NCBI GenBank assembly: GCA_035610365.1
Contig: CM069435.1
Coordinates: forward strand, 89,995,389-90,059,388
DNA: 64,000 nucleotides
Reading direction: 5' to 3'
Source: Aquatica leii
Taxonomy: Eukaryota; Arthropoda; Insecta; Coleoptera; Lampyridae
In this document: in pieces, positions 46,321 through 59,760 of the stretch
How the letters are laid out: each line of letters begins with the position of its first letter
Numbering within the stretch: position 1 is the stretch's first letter
The notes under the pieces: model-generated
Database searches by the model: none
What the model saw: the letters and a program-made list of their open reading frames with translations, nothing else
Told to the model about the DNA's origin: nothing
Program-made: the position numbers and the translations under genes

Positions 46321-46389
46321 AGTCGGGAGTGTTTTTGCCATTAGCGTGCCTAACCTATCCCAAGTTGGCAGCAAAAAGGTACCCCGACT
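46321..46389. other. Imperfect 69-nt inverted repeat (possible RNA hairpin)
   Basis: AGTCGGG (46321-46327) pairs with CCCGACT (46383-46389), and TTTTTGCCA (46332-46340) with TTGGCAGCAAAAA (46365-46377) apart from a bulge. The unpaired apex is about 25 nt. It lies in GC-richer unique DNA. The stem is interrupted and the loop is large for a microRNA precursor, so an RNA role is only a possibility. Confidence 0.3.
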
Positions 46390-46849
46390 AAAATATGTCC
46401 CTTTTTATAAGTGAAGCCGTTTTTCAGTTACTTTTTCAGATTGCTGCAACATAAACCGACGAGACATAAGAAACCAAAATAGAACGTTTTTGTAAACCAC
46501 TTCCTTACTCCTATTTACGATCATTTCTTGTGCACAGGCGTTTTTAGGTTAGGTCAAGTTCGTTGTGTTTCTGTTTTTTAGAATTTCTATTTCGAATTGA
46601 CTGTGATTTTTGTTTAAACGACATGCGTCGATTGTACTACATTAAATTAAATTTTTTGTAAGGATTAATTAATTAATTGTTTGCAGTTTTTTTTTAATTG
46701 AAAACGAAAATGTAAATAAAACTTATGGATAAAAATAAATAGGTTATCTTTGTCTTAGTTGCAAAAAACTGGATCTAAGCGTCTCGTTTCAATGAATCTT
46801 TTATCTTTATTTGATGAGTAAAGACACGCAGTTTATGTCTCTGTTTAAT

Positions 46850-47259
46850 AATTGTTTCGTGTTGGAGGTGGTGCTTAAGAAGCGAGTTGAAGCGAAAGTA
46901 CCCGAGCAGGTTGAACATCACATCAGCGATTGAACTTGTAGTATACGTTCGGTTTTGGTTAAGATAGCAGAGGGCGCGTTGTGTTTATCGAAAAAACACG
47001 CGTTCGAAAAAAATCGCGCGTTTTTTTAAAACTTGTGTTTGAACAAGCGGGTGCGCGATTTTTTGTGTCTGTAACGCAAACCGGTAGACGTTTATGTGAG
47101 TGACAAAAAAAAATTGTACAACGAATTTTTGGCAAAAAAATTAAGTGTTTGTTTTTAAGTTTAGACGTGTGTCGTGCTCGTGCACGTGCGAGCTTGCAGC
47201 AATGGCATTGTAGTGCTGCGATAAGGACTTTTCGATTGTATTCTCAACAACAATAACAC
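46850..47259 (+). other. Candidate 5' UTR exon of the downstream gene
   Basis: CpG-rich, unique sequence ending in a strong splice donor, CAC|GTAAGT (intron from 47260). It has only short upstream ORFs, such as an ATG-GCA-TTG-TAG near 47201, typical of long 5' UTRs of regulated insect genes. The upstream start is not defined. An arthropod-type initiator TCAGTT lies at 46424-46429 but may belong to an earlier start. Splicing to the acceptor at 59620 would give a 12.4-kb first intron. The link is an inference. Confidence 0.35.
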
Positions 47260-48030
47260 GTAAGTAAATCTGCTTTTTGTGATATCGAAAACACGATGCA
47301 CTTTCTTTTCGTTGCTTGTCGAGGGGTTACCGATAACGCAATCGTTGACATTCCCAGCGAAATTCAGACTCGCAATCTTAAAATTTAATGAAACGACCGC
47401 CATTTTGTTGTTAAAAAAAATTAAGAACGACGCCAACGGCCATGTTGAATCGCAGCCGACTAAGATTACTTAATTCGTGTAAACAAATGCGGAGCGCGAC
47501 ATGAATGAATCGAAAAATGAATGAACGAAGATTACGAACTGACGGGTTGTCGGTCATTACCAGAACGAGAGAGAAAAAAAAACAATCCAAAAATAATGAG
47601 ATACGGTGGCGTGCAACCGCAACAATAATAACCTGTAATCATCCCACTTGTTACAATTGGATTCCTGTTTTAACAAAATTACCTTTGGTTTTTTTCGAGT
47701 CGATCAGAGCAACGCGTTCTTTTTCTACAACAGATTAACAGATTTTCGGTCGTTGATATTTTTACAAACTCGGCTCGATAAACCAAAAATCGATATTTTT
47801 TAAACTACAAAATTGTAGCGATACCTAACAACATTCGGGTAGTCGAAAGTGGTAAATTTAAACTATCAGTTAAGAAACTTGAGTTGAATGGTAAATTTTT
47901 GCCCGACGTGCATATTTTTTGCAAATATCACAAGTAGAGTTACAAAACCAAAAATTATGTTCTAATTTCTGAGTATTATTATCAGTTTTAAATTTGAAAT
48001 AAGATGAAAACTGCGAACCGGTTGTTGACC
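47260..48030. other. Intron start with possible regulatory sequence
   Basis: Unique sequence after the candidate donor. It includes CGCCATTTTG near 47398 and GGCCATG near 47439, which resemble Pho/YY1 sites. The overlapping frames at 47161-47436 (minus) and 47279-47473 (plus) have no recognisable features. It passes into array G near 48030. Confidence 0.35.
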
Positions 48031-51000
48031 GGAAAGATTCGGCTCGAAGGACTCAAATTAAAAAAAATATGTATACTTATTTTACCTTCTCTTAAAACGT
48101 CCTTTACGACGAATCAAGTTTTATTCAACATCTTTGTTATTCTTTATTCAAAAACAAATATTTTTTAATGTAATGAAAAACGTTTTAAATCAATATGGTT
48201 TGGTTCAAAAAACCGAAATTTGTTTTTTGAAAATCGAATTTTTGAAAGCTAAGTTAAGAATGAGGTTTAATCTGTGTTTATTTTTCATTCAAACACAGAT
48301 AAAGAACCTACCTAGTACTTATTTTATTTTATTTTACTCTAAAAATTGAAGAGGGGAATCAAATCAAATTAGTGTCGAAGATAGCAACTTTGTTTCTTAA
48401 CATAGAAATCCTTGGTTATTTTTTTTAAAAGAATTCCACATGTTCTACCAATTGGTTTTTCTGTATCTACTTTACCAGAAGTCCATCTAAATCTACATTG
48501 ATCTAACACTTTTATTTTTTTATTCGAAAACGTATTTAAAGTATTCTCAAAATCAAAACGTGTACAGTAAAATCAAATTTGAAAGTGGATTAAACTCATA
48601 AATCGGTTTGAGTATAAAAATTAAAACACTATTACACTTTTGTGTTTGTACTATAAATATTTTTTTTTAAATCTTTTTGATCAATGATGAAAGATCAAAC
48701 ATTAGTTTTCATTCCAAAACAATTATTTTTTTAATTTGTTAACGAAAATCATTACGCCTATAAAGTTCCTACCGAAACTAAAAAGTAAATTCAAAATAAC
48801 ATAAAAACGCGAACCGTTTGTTGAACCAAAACGAATTCATTACAGAACGTCGTGAATATATTAAGATTCGGCTCGAAGAACCCAAATTAGTTTTTTGAAA
48901 AATGGTGAATTTTTTAAGTTTATTTTGCTGTTTGAACATTTTTTTAAATATACGTTGCCAAGGATAGATTCTGCTTTTTTCTGATACTTGTTTTTTAAGA
49001 ATATTTTTTTTTAAAGTCAGCACGTGATTAAAAAAAACTAAAAAGTGCAATTTCTTGAATTGAATCGGATCAAATAAAGAATCGTTCGTATTTGTTTCTT
49101 CGCATTGTTTCCAAAACTTTTAGTTTATCTTTGTCATTATAAACAAATGTTTTTTTATTAACATTAACAACAAGTGTAAAAGAAACTAAAAATTGAAATC
49201 AAGCTTGACTCAAGATTGAAAACGTAAACCGTTGTTACACCGATTCGGTTCTAATAGTTTTAAATCATTAACGCCAGATTCGAAACATTGAAATTTGTTT
49301 CTACAAATTTGTTGCATTTTTGTTTTTCTACAAAAACCCGTTTCTTTTAAATCAACTTTTCCAGAAATAAAATTTAGTTTGTTTTGATACAGACCGTTGG
49401 TTTTTATTCAGAGACAAATAAGTATTTATCAATTAGGTCGTAAAAATTAGCAACTGTAGGTATAAAGTAAACTAAAAATTGGACATTTACTTGAAACCGA
49501 ATTAAAAACCTAAACCATAAAAAAATCTGAGCGGGTTGGATTAAATGAAGAACTTTTTGAATCGTGAAGGTTCAGCTTTAGAATTCAAATTGGTTGCTTG
49601 AGAATTGTTGGATTTTTGTAATGATATAAAAAATTGAATTTTGGATTTTTCTCTGTTAAGAATGAAATATTATTTTTCTTTACCCAGAACACAACACGTT
49701 TTTAATTTTCTTGTATCGGTAGTTAAAGCACATTTGATCAAATAAACATTATGATTTGAACAGTTCGATGAACTTAAAATTGTTTTTTTAAAAATCGCTT
49801 GGTTTTTGTATTTGTAAAACTACTTTGTTAAAGATATAGTTTGATTTTTTTTTCATTTAACACAGGTGAAGTTTTATTCAAAAACGAGCAGTTTTTAATT
49901 TTTTAAGAAACTTACACAATGTAATCTTAAAGTTACGGTTGGATTTAAAGAAGTAGTGAAAATTGGAACTGGTAGCTGAACCGACTTGGATCAAATACGG
50001 AACGTTTTGAATCGGAAAAGTTCGGCTCGGCGAACCCAAAATTGTTTAGTTTTTGTATTTGTAAAAAGATGTTAAAAATAATGTTAACTGTTTATCCAAA
50101 ATCAAATAGTTTTTAATTTTATTCAAAAACGGACACAATAAAAACTTAAAATTAAAATTAAATTTTAAAAACATTGAAGCGGTAGTTGAACCGATTTTGA
50201 TCAACCAAGGAACGTTTTGAATCGCAACAGTTCGGCTCGACAAACCCAAAATTGTTTCTTGAAAATCTCTTGGTTTGTGTATTTTTTCATTTATTTTCAT
50301 TTAACGCAGTTTGCTTTTATCAAAAAACAAATAACTTTTAATTTTATTCAAAAACCGACACTGACGCAAAATATACAAAAAAGGTTTAAATTGGAAAAGT
50401 TCGACTCGATAAATCCAAAATTATTTCTTGGAAGTTTTTTGGTTTCTGTACTATTTGTAAAAAAACTTTGTTAAAAATACTAAGTTTAATTTTTTTTATT
50501 AAACACAGTTGATATTTATCAAAAAACAAATAATTTTTAATTTTATTCAAAAACTAATACTTGCACAATCTAAATTTAAACTTAAAATCAAATTCTAAAC
50601 AACATTAAAATTTTGCAACGGTAGTTGAACGGAATTGGATTAAATAAGGAACGTTTTGAATCGGAACAGTTTGGCTCCACAAATTCAAACAAAAACTTTT
50701 CTGGTTTTTTTATTTGTAAAAAACTTAAACTTGTCAAAAATAAAGTTTTATTTTTTTTGTTTAAAACAGTTTCTTTTTATCAAAAACAAATAGTTTAAGT
50801 TCAAAATTGACGCTTACACAATGTAAACTTATAATCGGATTTAAACAGAGATTGAAAACTTAAACTGGTAGTTGAACCGAATTAGATCAAATAGAGAACG
50901 TTTTGAATCCGAAAAGTTCGGTTCAACGAACCCAAAATTGTTTCTTAAAAATTACTTGGTTTTAATATTTGTAAAAAAAATGTATAAAAAATATATTTTG

Positions 51001-54000
51001 ACAAATAAAGAACGTTTTGAATCGGAAAAATTTTGCTCGACGAACCGAAAATTGTTTCTCGAAATTTACTAGATTTTTGTATTTGTAAACAAACTTTGTT
51101 ACAAATACAGTTTGAATTTTTTTCATTTAACACAGTTGATTAAACCGACACTTGCACAAAGTAAACTTAAACTTAAATCAAATTAAAAAAAACTGAAAAC
51201 TAGAACCGGTAGTGGAATCGAATTGGATCAAATAAAGAACATTTTAAATCGGAAATGTTCGGCTCGACAAACCTAAAATTGTTTGCTTGGTTTTCGATTT
51301 GTAAAAAAACTTAGTTAAAAACAAGTTTAATTTTTTTTGTTAATATAGTTATTTATTCAAAAATAAATCGTTTGTAACTTGATTCAAAAATGGACACACA
51401 ATATATACTTTAAATTAAAATCGGATTTAAAAAAGAATGAAAATTGGAACCAATAGTTGAACTGAATTGGATTAAATAGAGAACGTTCTGAATCGGAAAA
51501 GTTTGGCTCGACGAATCCAAAATTGTTTCTCGAAATTTCTTAGATGTTTGTATTTGTATAAAAACTTTGTTAAAAATATAGTTTTTGTTTCATTTAACAC
51601 AGTTGCTTAAACCGAGATTTGTACAATGTAAACTTAAACTTAAAAACATAATTTAAAAAAATTGCAAACTGGAGCCGGTAGTGGAATCGAATTGGATCAA
51701 ATAAAAAACATTTTGAATCGGAAATGTTCGGCTCCACGAACCTAAAACTGAATCTTGAAAATCGCTTGGTTTTTGTATTTATAAAAAAACTTAGTTAAAA
51801 GCAAGTTTAATTTTTTTCGTTAACACAGTTGCTTTTTATCTAAAAACATAATTTTTAACTTGATTCAAAAGTCGACACTTATACAATATAACCTTTAAAT
51901 TAAAATCGGATTTAAAAAAAGAATGAAAACTGCAACCGATACTTGAACCGAATTGGATCAAATAAAGAACGTTCTGAATCGAAGTAGTTCAACTCGACGA
52001 ATCCAAAATTGTTTCTTAAAAATCGTTTGGTTCTTGTATTTGTAAAAAAATTAATTTAATATAAACACAGTTTAATTTTCTTTAATTAAAAACAAACAAA
52101 TAATGCTTAATTCTATTAAAAAATTAACACTAGCACACTCTAAACTTAAAATTGTAATCAGATTTAGAAAAAGTAATGAAAAATGGAATCGATTGTTGAA
52201 TCGAATTGGATCAAACAAAGAACGTTTGAAATCGGAAAAGTTTGGCTCAGCGAACCCAAAATTGTTTCTGGAAAATCGCTTAGCTTTAAATTTAACACAG
52301 ATGTTTTTAACAAAAAAAAAATTGATTTGTAATTTTATTTAAAAATCGACATGTGAATTTAAAAGCAGATTTAAATAAAGAATGAAACCGGTACTGGTAC
52401 TGAATTGAACATTTTGAATCGGAAATGTTCTGGTCGACGAACCTAAAATTGTTTCTTGAAAATTGCTCGGTTTTTGTATTTGTAAAAAACTTAGATAAAA
52501 ACTAGTTTAATTTTTTTGGTTAATACAGTTGTTTTTATCGAAAAACTAATAATGTTTCACTTTATTCAAAAATTGACACTTACACAATATAAACTTTAAA
52601 TTAATATCGGTTTTAAAAAAAGAATGAAAACTGCAACCGATAGTTGAACCGAATTGGATCAAATAAAGAACGTTCTGAATCGGAAAAGTTCGGCTCGACG
52701 AATCCAAAATTGTTTCTTAAAAATCGCTTGGTTTTTGTATTTGTAAAAAAATTATTTTAATAAAAAATGCAAACTTTGACACTCTAAACTTGAAATTAAA
52801 ATTAAATTAAAAAAAATAATAAAAAGTGGAATCGGTTGTTGAATCCAATTGGTTCAAACGAAGAACGTTTTGTATCGGAAAAAGTCGGAAAAGCCGTTTT
52901 GAACTAAATAAAGTTTGGCTCGACAGATTCAAAATTGTTTTTTGAAAATTATTTGGTTATTGTATTTGAAAAAAAATTGTCAAAAACAACATTTTGTTTT
53001 TTTTTCGTTTAACACAGTTTCTTTTTAACCAAAAACAAATAATTTTTAATTTTATTCAAAAATCAGCAGTTACAAAATGTAAATTTAAAATTAAAATAAA
53101 ATATTAAATAAGATCGAAATTTCGAACCTAATTGGTTCAAATATAGAACGTTTTGAATCGTAAACGTTCAGTTTGACAAACTTAAAATTGTTTCTTAAAA
53201 ATTGCTAAGAATTTGTATTTGTAAAAAAAAATATTAAATATAATGTTTGCTGTTTACACAAAAACAAATAATTTTTAATTTTATTCAAAAACCGACACAT
53301 ACACAAGGTAAAGTTAAAATTAAAATCAGATTTAAAAAATAAATGGAAAACTGGAATCAGTACCGAATTGTATCAAATACGGAACATTTTGAACCGGAAA
53401 CATTCGGATCGACGGTTTTTGTGTTTGTAAAAATATTTTGTCCATTTTATCCAAAAACAAATAATGTATAATTTTATTCAAAAATTGACACTTGTACACT
53501 CTAAACTAGAAATTGAAATCAGATTTAACAAAATAAAGAAAACCGGAATCGTTTGTTGAATCGAATTAGATCAAACAAAGAACGTTTTGAATCGGAAAAG
53601 TTTGGTTCGACAAACTAAAAATTGTTTCTGGAAAATCGCTTAGTTTTAAGTTGAACACAGTTTTTTTTTCTAAAAACAATTTGTAATTTTTATTCAAAGA
53701 TCGACATTTACACTATGTAAATTTCAAATAAGATTTAAAAAAAAATTAAAACTATAACTTTTTTTGGAACTGGTAGTTGAACCGACTTGGATCAAATAAG
53801 GAACGTTTTCAATCAAAATAGTTCGGCCCTACAAACACAAAATTATTTCTCTTGGCTTTTGCATTTGTAAAAAAACTTAGTTAAAAACAGGTTTAATTTT
53901 TGTTCGTTAATACAGTTGTTATTTATCCAAAAACAAGTCATTTTTAACTTTATTCAAAAAACAACACTTACGCAATATAAACTTTAAATTAAAATTTAAA

Positions 54001-57000
54001 AAATAAATGAACAGTGGAATCAATAATTGAACCGAATTAGATCACATAAAGAATGTTTTGAATCGGAAAAGTTCGACTTGACTGGTTTCTTGAAAATCGC
54101 TTGGTTCTTGTATCTGTAAAAAAACTATGTTAAACATACAATTTCTTTTTTTTTCTTGATTAAAAACAAACAAATGATTTTTAGTTTTTTTCTAAAATTG
54201 ACACTTGTACACTTTAAACTAGAAATTAAAATTAGATTTAAAAACATAATGAAAACTAGAATCGGTTGTTGAATCAAATTGGTTCAAACAAATAACGTTT
54301 TGAATTTGGTTTTTTTATTGAAAAAAACCTTTGTCAAAAATATAATTTTGAATTTTTTGCGGTTATCACAGTTCCTTTTTAACCAAAAACAAATAAGCTT
54401 TAATTCTAGGTAAAAATCGACAATTACAAAATGTAAACTTAAAATTAAGATCTAATTTTGAATTGAAAATTTACACCGAATTGGATCAAATAAAGAACGT
54501 TTTGTATCGGAAACGTTTAGTTCGACGAATTCAAAATTATTTCTTAAAAATCGCTGTTTTTGTATTTATAAAAAAATGTTTGCTGGTTACCCAAACAGAA
54601 ACAATTTTTAATTTTATTCAAAAACCGACACTTATACAAGCTAAATTTAAAAAAAATTGCAAACTGGAATCAGTAGTTCAACCAAACTGAATCAAATACG
54701 CAACGTTTTCAACCGGAAACATTCGGCTCGACGGGTTTTGCGTTTGTAGAAAATGTTTTGTTTCGTTTAAATCAATTTTTTTATCCAAAAACAAATAAGT
54801 TTCAATTTTAGTCAAAAATTAACAATGTAAAGTTAAAATTAAAATCAGCTTTAAAAAGAGCTTGAAATTGAGACCGGTAGTGGAACCTAATTGGATCAAA
54901 CAAAAAACGTTTTGAATTGGCTGAACGAATCCAAAATTGTTTCTTGAAAATCGATGGGTCTTTGTATTTGTGAAAAAATGATGTTAGAAATAGAGTTTGA
55001 TTTTTTTTTTATTAACGCAGTTGCGTTATTATACAAAAATAAATAATTTTTAGTTTAATCAAAAATCGACACAATGTAAACTTAAAATTAAAATCACATT
55101 TAAAAAAGAATGAAAACTGAAACTGGTAGTTAAACCGCATTGGATCAAATAAAGAACATTTTGAATCGGAAACGTTTGGCTCGATGAACACAAAATTATT
55201 TCTTGAAAATCTCTTGGAATTTGCATTTGTAAAAAAAAAGATTAGATCACATAAAGAATGTTTTAAATCGGAAAAATTTGGCTTGACTTGTTTCTTGAAA
55301 ATCGCTTGGTTCTTGTAAAAATTGACACTTGCACACTCTAAACTTGAAATTAAAATCAGATTTAAAAAAATTATGAAAACTAGAATCTGTTGTTGAATGA
55401 AATTGGTTCAAACAAATAACGTTTTGAATCGGAAAAGGTCGGAAAAAAACGTTATGAATCGGAAAAGTTCGGCTCTACGTACTCAAAATTGTTTTTTGAA
55501 AATTATTTGGTTTTTGTATTTGAAAAAAATTTAATTTTGAATTTTTTGTGTTTATCAAAGTTTTTTTTTAACCAAAAACAAATAATTTTTAATTCTAGGT
55601 AAAAATCGACAGTAAACTTTTAAATAAGATTGAAAATTCGAACCGGTTTTTAAACCGAATTGGATTAAATAAAGAACGTTTTGTATCGGAAACGTTCGGT
55701 TCGACGAACTCAAAACTATTTCTTAAAAATTGATTAGTTTTTGTATTTGTAAAAAAATGTTTGCTGTTTACCCAAAAACAAATAATTTTGAATTTTATTC
55801 AAAAATCAACACTTACACAAGTTAAAGTTAAAATTAAAATTAGATCTAAAAAAAATGGAAAACTGGAATCAGTAGTTCAACCGAATTTGATCAAATACGG
55901 AACGTTTTGAACCGGAAACATTCTGCTCGGCGGGTTTTGCGTTTGTAAAAGATGTAAATTTTAATTTTTGTTTCGTTTCACACATCTTTTTTATCCAAAA
56001 ACAAGTAATTTTTAATTTTAGTCAAAAATTAACAACGTAAAGTTAAAATTTAAATCAGATTTAAAAAGAGCTTGAAATTGGGACCAGAGTGGAACCTAAT
56101 TGGATCAAACGAAAAACGTTTTGAATCGGCTGGACGATTCCAAAAATGTTTTTTGAAAATCGTTTGGTTTTTGTATTTGTAAAAAGAACGATGTTAAAAA
56201 TAGAGTTTGATTTTTTTTGATTAACGCAGTTGCGTTATTATCCAAAAACAAATAATTATTAGTTTAACCAAAAATTGACACTTACACAATGTAAGCTTAA
56301 AATTAAAATCACATTTAAAAAAAGAATGAAACCTGAAACTGATAGTTAAACCGCATTGGATCAAATAAAGAACATTTTGAATCGGAAATGTTTGTCCCGA
56401 CGAACTCAAAATTGTTTGTTGAATTTCGCTTGGTTTTTGCATTTGTAAAAATAATTTTTTTAAAATAAGATTTTTTTAACACAGTTGCTTTTTATCCAAA
56501 AACAAATAATGTTTAATTTTATAAAAAATTGAAGCATACTCTAAACTTGAAAGTAGAATCAGATTTAAATAAATAATTAAAACTGGAATCGGTTGTTGAA
56601 TCGAATTAGAGATCAAACAAAGAACGTTTTGAATCGGAAAAGTGTGGTTTGACAAACCAAAAATTGTTTATGGGAAATTGCTTAGTTTTAAGTTGAACAC
56701 AGTTTTTTTTTTATCTAAAAACAAACAATTTTTAATTTTGTTAAAAAAAGCGACACTTACACAAAGAATAAAAACTGGAATCGGCAGTTGCACTGAATTT
56801 ATTCAAATAAACAAGGCTTGATTTAGAAATGGCTTGACAAACCCAAAATTGTTTCTTGAAAACCGATTGGTTTATGAATTTGTAAAAAAATTTGAAAAAA
56901 ATATACAGTTTAATTTTTTTTGTTTAACGCAGTTGCTTAATTTTTACTCAAAAAAAAATCATATTTAAAAATGAAACTATTCCGTCAATTGAAATTTTTT

Positions 57001-59200
57001 CATGGATTCCTTTGATTATATAAATAATTTTTAATTTTATCTTAAAATCGACACTTACATAATTTAAACTTAAAATAAAATAAAATTGAAAATAGGATTG
57101 AAAACTAGAACCGGAGTTGAACCTAATAAATAAAGAATTTAATAACAAATTGTCAGAAATCAACACTTACAATAAACTAAAAATTAAAATTAAATTAAAA
57201 AAATAGTAATAGTCTCAAATAAAAAACGTACAATTCCTAGATTTGTATAAAAAAATAGATTTTTAAAATTTTACTTACTACACAGTTGGTGTTTATTCGA
57301 CCACAAACAACTTTTTTTGTTGCTCAAAATTATTATGTGTTTGAAAGAAACTAAAAGTAGAAATAAAAGTCAAAAAAAAAAGGTTTGAAAACGTGAACCA
57401 TTGTTGAACCGAGTAGGATCAATGGAAGAACGTTTTGAGCTGTTAAAGTTCGACTCGACGAATTTAAAATTGTTTCTTGAAAATTATAGCATTTTTTTAA
57501 TTTGTATAAAATAATGTTTGCATCATCTTACTTTGTAAAGAATGAGGTTTAGTCTTTCTGAATTCAACATATTTGATTTTTATCTAAAAGTAAAAAATAT
57601 GATTTTACTAAAAACAAATTGAAAAAAGGATTAAAATCAAAAAATGGTAGTTGAGCTGAGTAGTAGGATTCAAATAAAGAACGTTTCGAGTCGATGTTCA
57701 ACTCGACGAACCCGAAATTGCTTATTTAAAATTGTAACATGCTTAAAAAATTGATTTTTTTTGGTTTAATACAGTTTGTATTTATTTTGTATAAAAAGTT
57801 TGACTCGACGAACCCAAATGTTTTTTTTTTAAATGTTAGGATTTTTTAAATTTGTATAAAAAAGGATTTTTTGATTTTTTAGAACCAAATGAATAACGTT
57901 TTGAGTTGGATCGACTCGACGAATTTAAGACTGCTTTTTAAAAAATCCTATTTTATTATTTTTGGAATTTTTATAAAAAAATGGATTTTTAAATTTTTTA
58001 ATTCAACACATTTCGTTTTGATTCAAAAATTGTAATGTTTTTGCTAAAAATCAATACTTAGACTAATAATTAAAATTTAATTCAGAAATAATTTTAAAAC
58101 TTGTTTCAGTCAAATGAACAACTTTTGGAATTGTTAACGTTTGGCTCGAAGGACCTAAATTGGTTGCTTGAAAATTGCCAAATTTTTCTTGATTTAACAC
58201 ATTTGTTTTGTATTTAAAAACAAACCATTTTCAGTTTTATTGTCAAAAATCAACACTTACACAAAGTAATTGAAATAAGATTAAAAAAAAAAATCTTGAA
58301 ACAGTAGTTAATCCGAGTCGTAAATACCTATATAATAATAAACGTTTGGAATCGTTTAAGTCTAGCTTGACAAATTCAAAATTGTAGCATTTTTTGAATT
58401 TTTATAAAAAATCGGACTCTACTAAAGATTAAGTTTCTTTTTTAGTTTAACACAATTGCTTTTAATCCTAAAACAACTAAATTGCAATTTTGTTGGCAGT
58501 ACTTATCATGTGCTTAAATTATACTTAAAAATAAAATAAAACTAAAAAAGAGATTGAAAATGTAAACCAATAGTTTAAATTGAATAGATTAAATGAAGAA
58601 CGTTTTCAATCATGAAGGTTCGGCTCGACGAACTCAGTCGTTTCTAAAAATTTGTTGCATCTTTTGTACTTGCTAAAAAAACAACAATTAAGCTCAATCT
58701 ACTTTATAATCAAACTTTCTTATTCCAAAAACAAATTTGTATTTTTTAATAAACAATGCAATAAACCTGAAATTAAAGTCAAATTCGGAAAATGGATTAA
58801 AATGTAAGCTGGTAGTTGTATCAAATCAGATCAGATTAAATTAAAGATTGTTTCAAATTGATAAAATTCAACTGGAAGAATTCGTGTCCTAAAAAGGTTA
58901 ACATTTTGTACTTCGACAAAAAATTGAAGCTTAATTTACACTAACACCGTTACTGTTTTTAATTTAGAAAACAAATACTTTTGATAATAAATAAATTTGT
59001 TGTCTAAAAACAACACATTGAAAAATTGAAACCGAATTCAAAAAAGTTAATCAAAACGAAATCAGTAGTTTAATAGAATCGGATAAAATAGAAAACATTT
59101 CGAATCATTCAAATGCGACTTGAAGAACCCAAAGTTGTATTTTAAAGTCGAAGGACTCAAAATACTAAATTATTTACCGACTAGTAAAATTGATTCTTTG
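48030..59200. repeat. Array G: decayed tandem repeat, unit about 240 bp, about 11 kb long
   Basis: Dozens of copies of a unit. Its best-kept part is 'aacgttttgaatcgg', then 'gttcggctcgacgaac', then 'ccaaaattgtttcttg', 'tttttgtatttgtaaaa', 'acaaataatttttaatttta' and 'gaaccggtagttgaaccg' with 'aattggatcaaata'. 'aacgttttgaatcgg'-type cores lie for example near 50650, 50896, 51238, 51482, 51710, 51968, 52220, 52669 and 52864. Divergence is largest at both margins (48030-49900 and 57000-59200). Open frames inside are chance and end within one or two units. The array lies in the presumed first intron. Confidence 0.9.
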
Positions 59201-59620
59201 TTTAAGAAGGTTGTGGTAAAACTATAAGCAACTGTTAAGTTATTACTATTTTGTTTTTATTTAAAAAACACTAACTCGAACAATAAAAAAAAATCTTAGT
59301 TCAAAGTGTCAAAAAAAGCAGGCGTTATTTCGATTGTTTTGGTTTACGTAATATGTGATCTCGTTGCCAACTGTAAACCGCAAAATGTCTCAATTGTTTT
59401 TTTATCTCTCGCTTTCGCATTTTTTTCGCGTTTTGCAATTTAATCACGCCGTCGACGTTTAACAAAAGCGTATTGTTTTTGTTGTTTGTCACCGCGACTC
59501 GCACTGCTACACTCAAAAAGCAAATGACGAAATTATTGGCAACGCAAAAACTTTTTCTTAAACAAATTATATACACCATTTCACTTTCATTTGCGTTTTT
59601 CTCTCTTTTTCTGCACCTAG
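59200..59620 (+). other. Unique intron end with branch and acceptor region
   Basis: Unique DNA between array G and the coding exon. The last 40 bases are pyrimidine-rich (ctctctttttctg) and end in CACCTAG at 59614-59620, a standard 3' splice site. Upstream CpG-containing sequence (59330-59530) may be regulatory. Confidence 0.5.
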
Positions 59621-59628
59621 GTACGAAA

Positions 59629-59760
59629 ATGTATCCGTGGTATCGCGATTCGATGGGTGGTCAACTGGGTCAGCTCTGCGGTCCCATGGCCACCACAATC
59701 AAAACTGAAAATGGCTACAACGACTGTATGCTGGCATTGGATTACGCAACACAGAGCAAG
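59629..59760 (+). CDS. First coding exon of an unrecognised gene (44 residues)
   Basis: The exon runs from 59621 (after CACCTAG) to 59760, where AAG|GTAAGT gives a strong donor. The ATG at 59629 has a good insect context (cgaaaATG) and is 8 nt into the exon. The 132 coding bases end exactly between codons (phase 0). The peptide begins MYPWYRDSMGGQ and contains ATTIKTENGY, a match to the SUMOylation consensus (hydrophobic-K-x-E), and ends in LDYATQSK. No domain is complete and I do not recognise the family. Short N-terminal exons like this, after very long introns, are common in developmental transcription factors. The rest of the gene lies beyond the right edge. The open frame continues past 59760 into the intron to 59940, but that part is not exon-like. 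Confidence 0.7.

Noticed and set aside
48778..49050. Open frame of 90 codons on the minus strand in array G
   Set aside because: Low-complexity Phe/Lys composition and located in decayed repeat units; no homologous frame in neighbouring units.
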